Origin: Druceiella hillmani
Lineage: Eukaryota > Arthropoda > Insecta > Lepidoptera > Hepialidae
NCBI GenBank assembly: GCA_039881145.1
Contig: JAYKKI010000134.1
Span: 288,001 to 352,000, forward strand
Direction of reading: 5' to 3'
DNA: 64,000 nt
Position 1 is the stretch's first letter, and each line of letters begins with the position of its first letter. The notes under the pieces were generated by a model. That model saw only the letters and a program-made list of their open reading frames with translations, ran no database searches and was not told the origin of the DNA. Positions 62,031 to 64,000 of this stretch are shown in pieces. The position numbers were made by a program, and so were the translations under genes.

Positions 62031-62980
62031 TCGTAAATTTAGAATTACATTAAACTGGAAGAAATTTTATTGGAAACAACAATAGTACATTTAGCCGAAT
62101 GCTTTCATTATTAGGTTACAACGTTCCTTGCTCAGAAAAAATTATAACCGACTAAAATCAAACAATTATTCTATAATTAAGTTTAATCGCAAAGAAAATT
62201 GTAAAGTAAAATTCTTTGTGAGATTGGAAAATTTAGTTTATATATTATCAAAATTCATATAATTCCTTTTTATCTTTTGCGAATAAATTTTGCGATAAAA
62301 TGTGAAACATAAGTTGTATAGTTGCTTACTCCACAGTATAAAATAAAAGCGTTAAAAAATATTTCGAAGAAAAAGTAGAATTTTAACATTATAACTATTA
62401 ATCATATTTGAAGTCCCAAATGTCTCCTCAACTTGTGGCGCCGTTCATATCAATTCCGAATTTTTAAATTGATCAAAACTTACTTTTTTTATTATGTTCA
62501 AATAAGCCAAAGAGTTCCTTTAATTCTCATATACCGTTGATATCCTTGTAAAAGGTTCATTATTATATTCTTTAGCTGCTTTATTAGGCTTCTTATTATT
62601 ATTAAGGCTTCTGAAAAGAATGATTATTTTTCCGAATGAGGACAAAAAAGAATACACACGTGTTGTAAAAAAAGAAAAAAAATATTTCCTCATTCAATTT
62701 AGTCATCCAATTTCATAAAAAATAAATTTTATTACTAATTAGGTAACAGAAATACTTATCTTTTTAAATTGGAAAAACTCTCCTTCTCGCATTGTATTTA
62801 TCTTCGATCGGCAGTTTCAAGTTTTTATATCATTTGAATATATTCGCATTTTAAAAAAGGGTCATTTGAAATGATGTAGAATTTAACTAAGCATTAAGAC
62901 GTATACAGAGTATAAAAATAAAATACAATATTAATCTTCTCTACAGTATCTGAATATAAAATAAAGGGAACATGCATTCC

Positions 62981-63021
62981 AAATCTATTAAACCTGATTA
63001 TAGGTCAGGTTTAATAGATTT
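62981..63021. repeat. Perfect 17-bp hairpin, unit 5 only
   Basis: AAATCTATTAAACCTGA (62981-62997) and TCAGGTTTAATAGATTT (63005-63021) with a 7-base loop. Units 1 and 3 have only the right-hand sequence type here ('tttaaatttaatagat', 'ttaggtttgatagag'). Confidence 0.85.
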
Positions 63022-63057
63022 TCAATTAATTTAATGCCAAGAAATTATCATTTATCG

Positions 63058-63440
63058 TCTCCTCTTTATCCCTCCCATGGAATATACCATTAATTGAAAG
63101 ATATTCATACAGACTTGGAGATAGATGTATTCCAAGGCGATAACTAATATATTCAAATGAATTGTCTCCAGTTCGATGTCATCCAGTTAACCACTAAGTT
63201 GAAGGGCTGAATTAATGTTTGAAGCGGGTTCATCGACAGCGGTTTGTGGGATCGAGTTACTGGAGAGCTAAATTAGATCGATGAATGTATATGTAAAACT
63301 TACTACTTAGGAAATTAATTTGCGCAGGCTAAATAATTATACCACTTAATCGGAAGACCAAAGTTATATGTTAAGGAGTTCTATTGATAGACAGAATTAA
63401 AGGGCATCAAAAGTCCGCTTCGGGCTGACGAGGCTTTGAA
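63058..63440. promoter_or_regulatory. Module A, unit 5
   Basis: Conserved block with 'gttcgatgtcatccagttaa', 'agcgggttcatcgacagcgg' and 'taattataccacttaatcgg'. Confidence 0.45.
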
Positions 63441-63565
63441 TTTAACAAGCGAGTTTTAAGAGCTTTTTCTCAATATTCTCTCAGCTTTATCTAATTTATT
63501 TAATTAACTTGATTTTATGTTATATACGCAAAACAAGTTTATTATAATATTCAATAAAAAATGGG

Positions 63566-63568
<3 letters not shown>

Positions 63569-63611
<43 letters not shown>
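63569..63611. repeat. (TA)n microsatellite
   Basis: TA tract after module A, at the same place as 43965-44004 in unit 4. Confidence 0.95.
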
Positions 63612-63612
<1 letters not shown>

Positions 63613-63917
63613 CATTAAAAAAATATTTAATTCGTAAATATTATTTACGAACCGTTTATCTAGTATGAATGAAATGTGGATATTGAATAAAAGTGATGGG
63701 GAAAAAAATTATTATATATTATTTTCTTAATTTGGAAAAATTAATAAATGAAAATAATTAAAACCATATGTGAACAAATATAAATTGTATAATTCAGAAA
63801 AGATGTTGCTTTATTGTATTGGTATTATTTATTTAGTGTTTATATTCTGTAGTATACTTTTTATCGTAGCGCCTTGAATTTATTTCATACTTTATGTTTA
63901 GGGAAATAATGCGATTT

Positions 63918-64000
63918 CACCCAAATTTTGTTTTCCATTACAGGTCATTCATTAAAGTGCAATGAAAAATCGACGTTGGGCTCCCTTTTTGTCGAATATT
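63918..64000. repeat. Pre-B sub-repeat, unit 5 (cut by window end)
   Basis: Starts 'acccaaattttgttttccat' and continues with 'attcattaaagtgcaatg'. It shows that unit 5 goes on beyond the window. Confidence 0.5.

Larger units (their letters stand above)
60878..64000. repeat. Segmental tandem duplication, unit 5 (cut by window end)
   Basis: Opens with the same leader as the other units ('tatattctaattcgcgtac' near 60900), continues through module G and module A (63058-63440), and reaches the first sub-repeat before module B at the window edge. Module B is expected just beyond 64000. The unit carries its own unit-specific perfect hairpin at 62981-63021. Confidence 0.78.

Overview
The window is very AT-rich eukaryotic DNA (about 70-75% A+T by eye) with no intact conventional gene. 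It looks like an animal genome, most likely insect or another arthropod. The reasons are a DUF4817-type mariner/Tc1-like transposase relic, a decayed member of the multicopy animal family carrying the 'TGCDTT' motif, a tRNA-derived SINE-like sequence, many (TA)n/(TG)n tracts and splice-site-like signals. I cannot name the species.

The dominant structure is a head-to-tail array of one large, diverged segmental duplication. Unit boundaries are set at a recurring landmark: unit 1 = 1-16640, unit 2 = 16641-26630, unit 3 = 26631-40791, unit 4 = 40792-60877, unit 5 = 60878 to the window end (incomplete). The units repeat the same modules in the same order: G (AT-rich leader), A (about 400 bp, conserved), short tandem sub-repeats, B (about 250 bp, GC-richer and conserved), K (minus-strand exon-like block), C, H, D, E, F. 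Period varies from about 10 to 20 kb because each unit has its own deletions and insertions. Unit 2 lacks H and E. Unit 3 lacks most of G. Unit 1 lacks K and gained a 3 kb block in G. Unit 4 carries extra elements between C and D.

Later insertions include a transposase relic (units 1 and 3), a SINE-like element (unit 1, possibly unit 3), a TGCDTT-family pseudogene (units 2 and 4), a block J present in units 1 and 4 at non-equivalent positions, a 2 kb long inverted repeat in unit 4, and a 212-bp insert with a 14-bp target-site duplication in unit 3. Several near-perfect or perfect hairpins each occur in only one unit, at places where sister units have ordinary sequence; this pattern suggests template-switch mutation.

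Functional content is uncertain. A and B have stops in every frame I tried and read as non-coding conserved DNA (regulatory or ncRNA candidates). Coding-like traces are block K (minus), block E (plus), the block J exon (minus) and a 139-codon ORF in unit 4's module H. None is supported beyond sequence appearance and cross-unit comparison. All homology statements come from reading by eye, not from alignment software.
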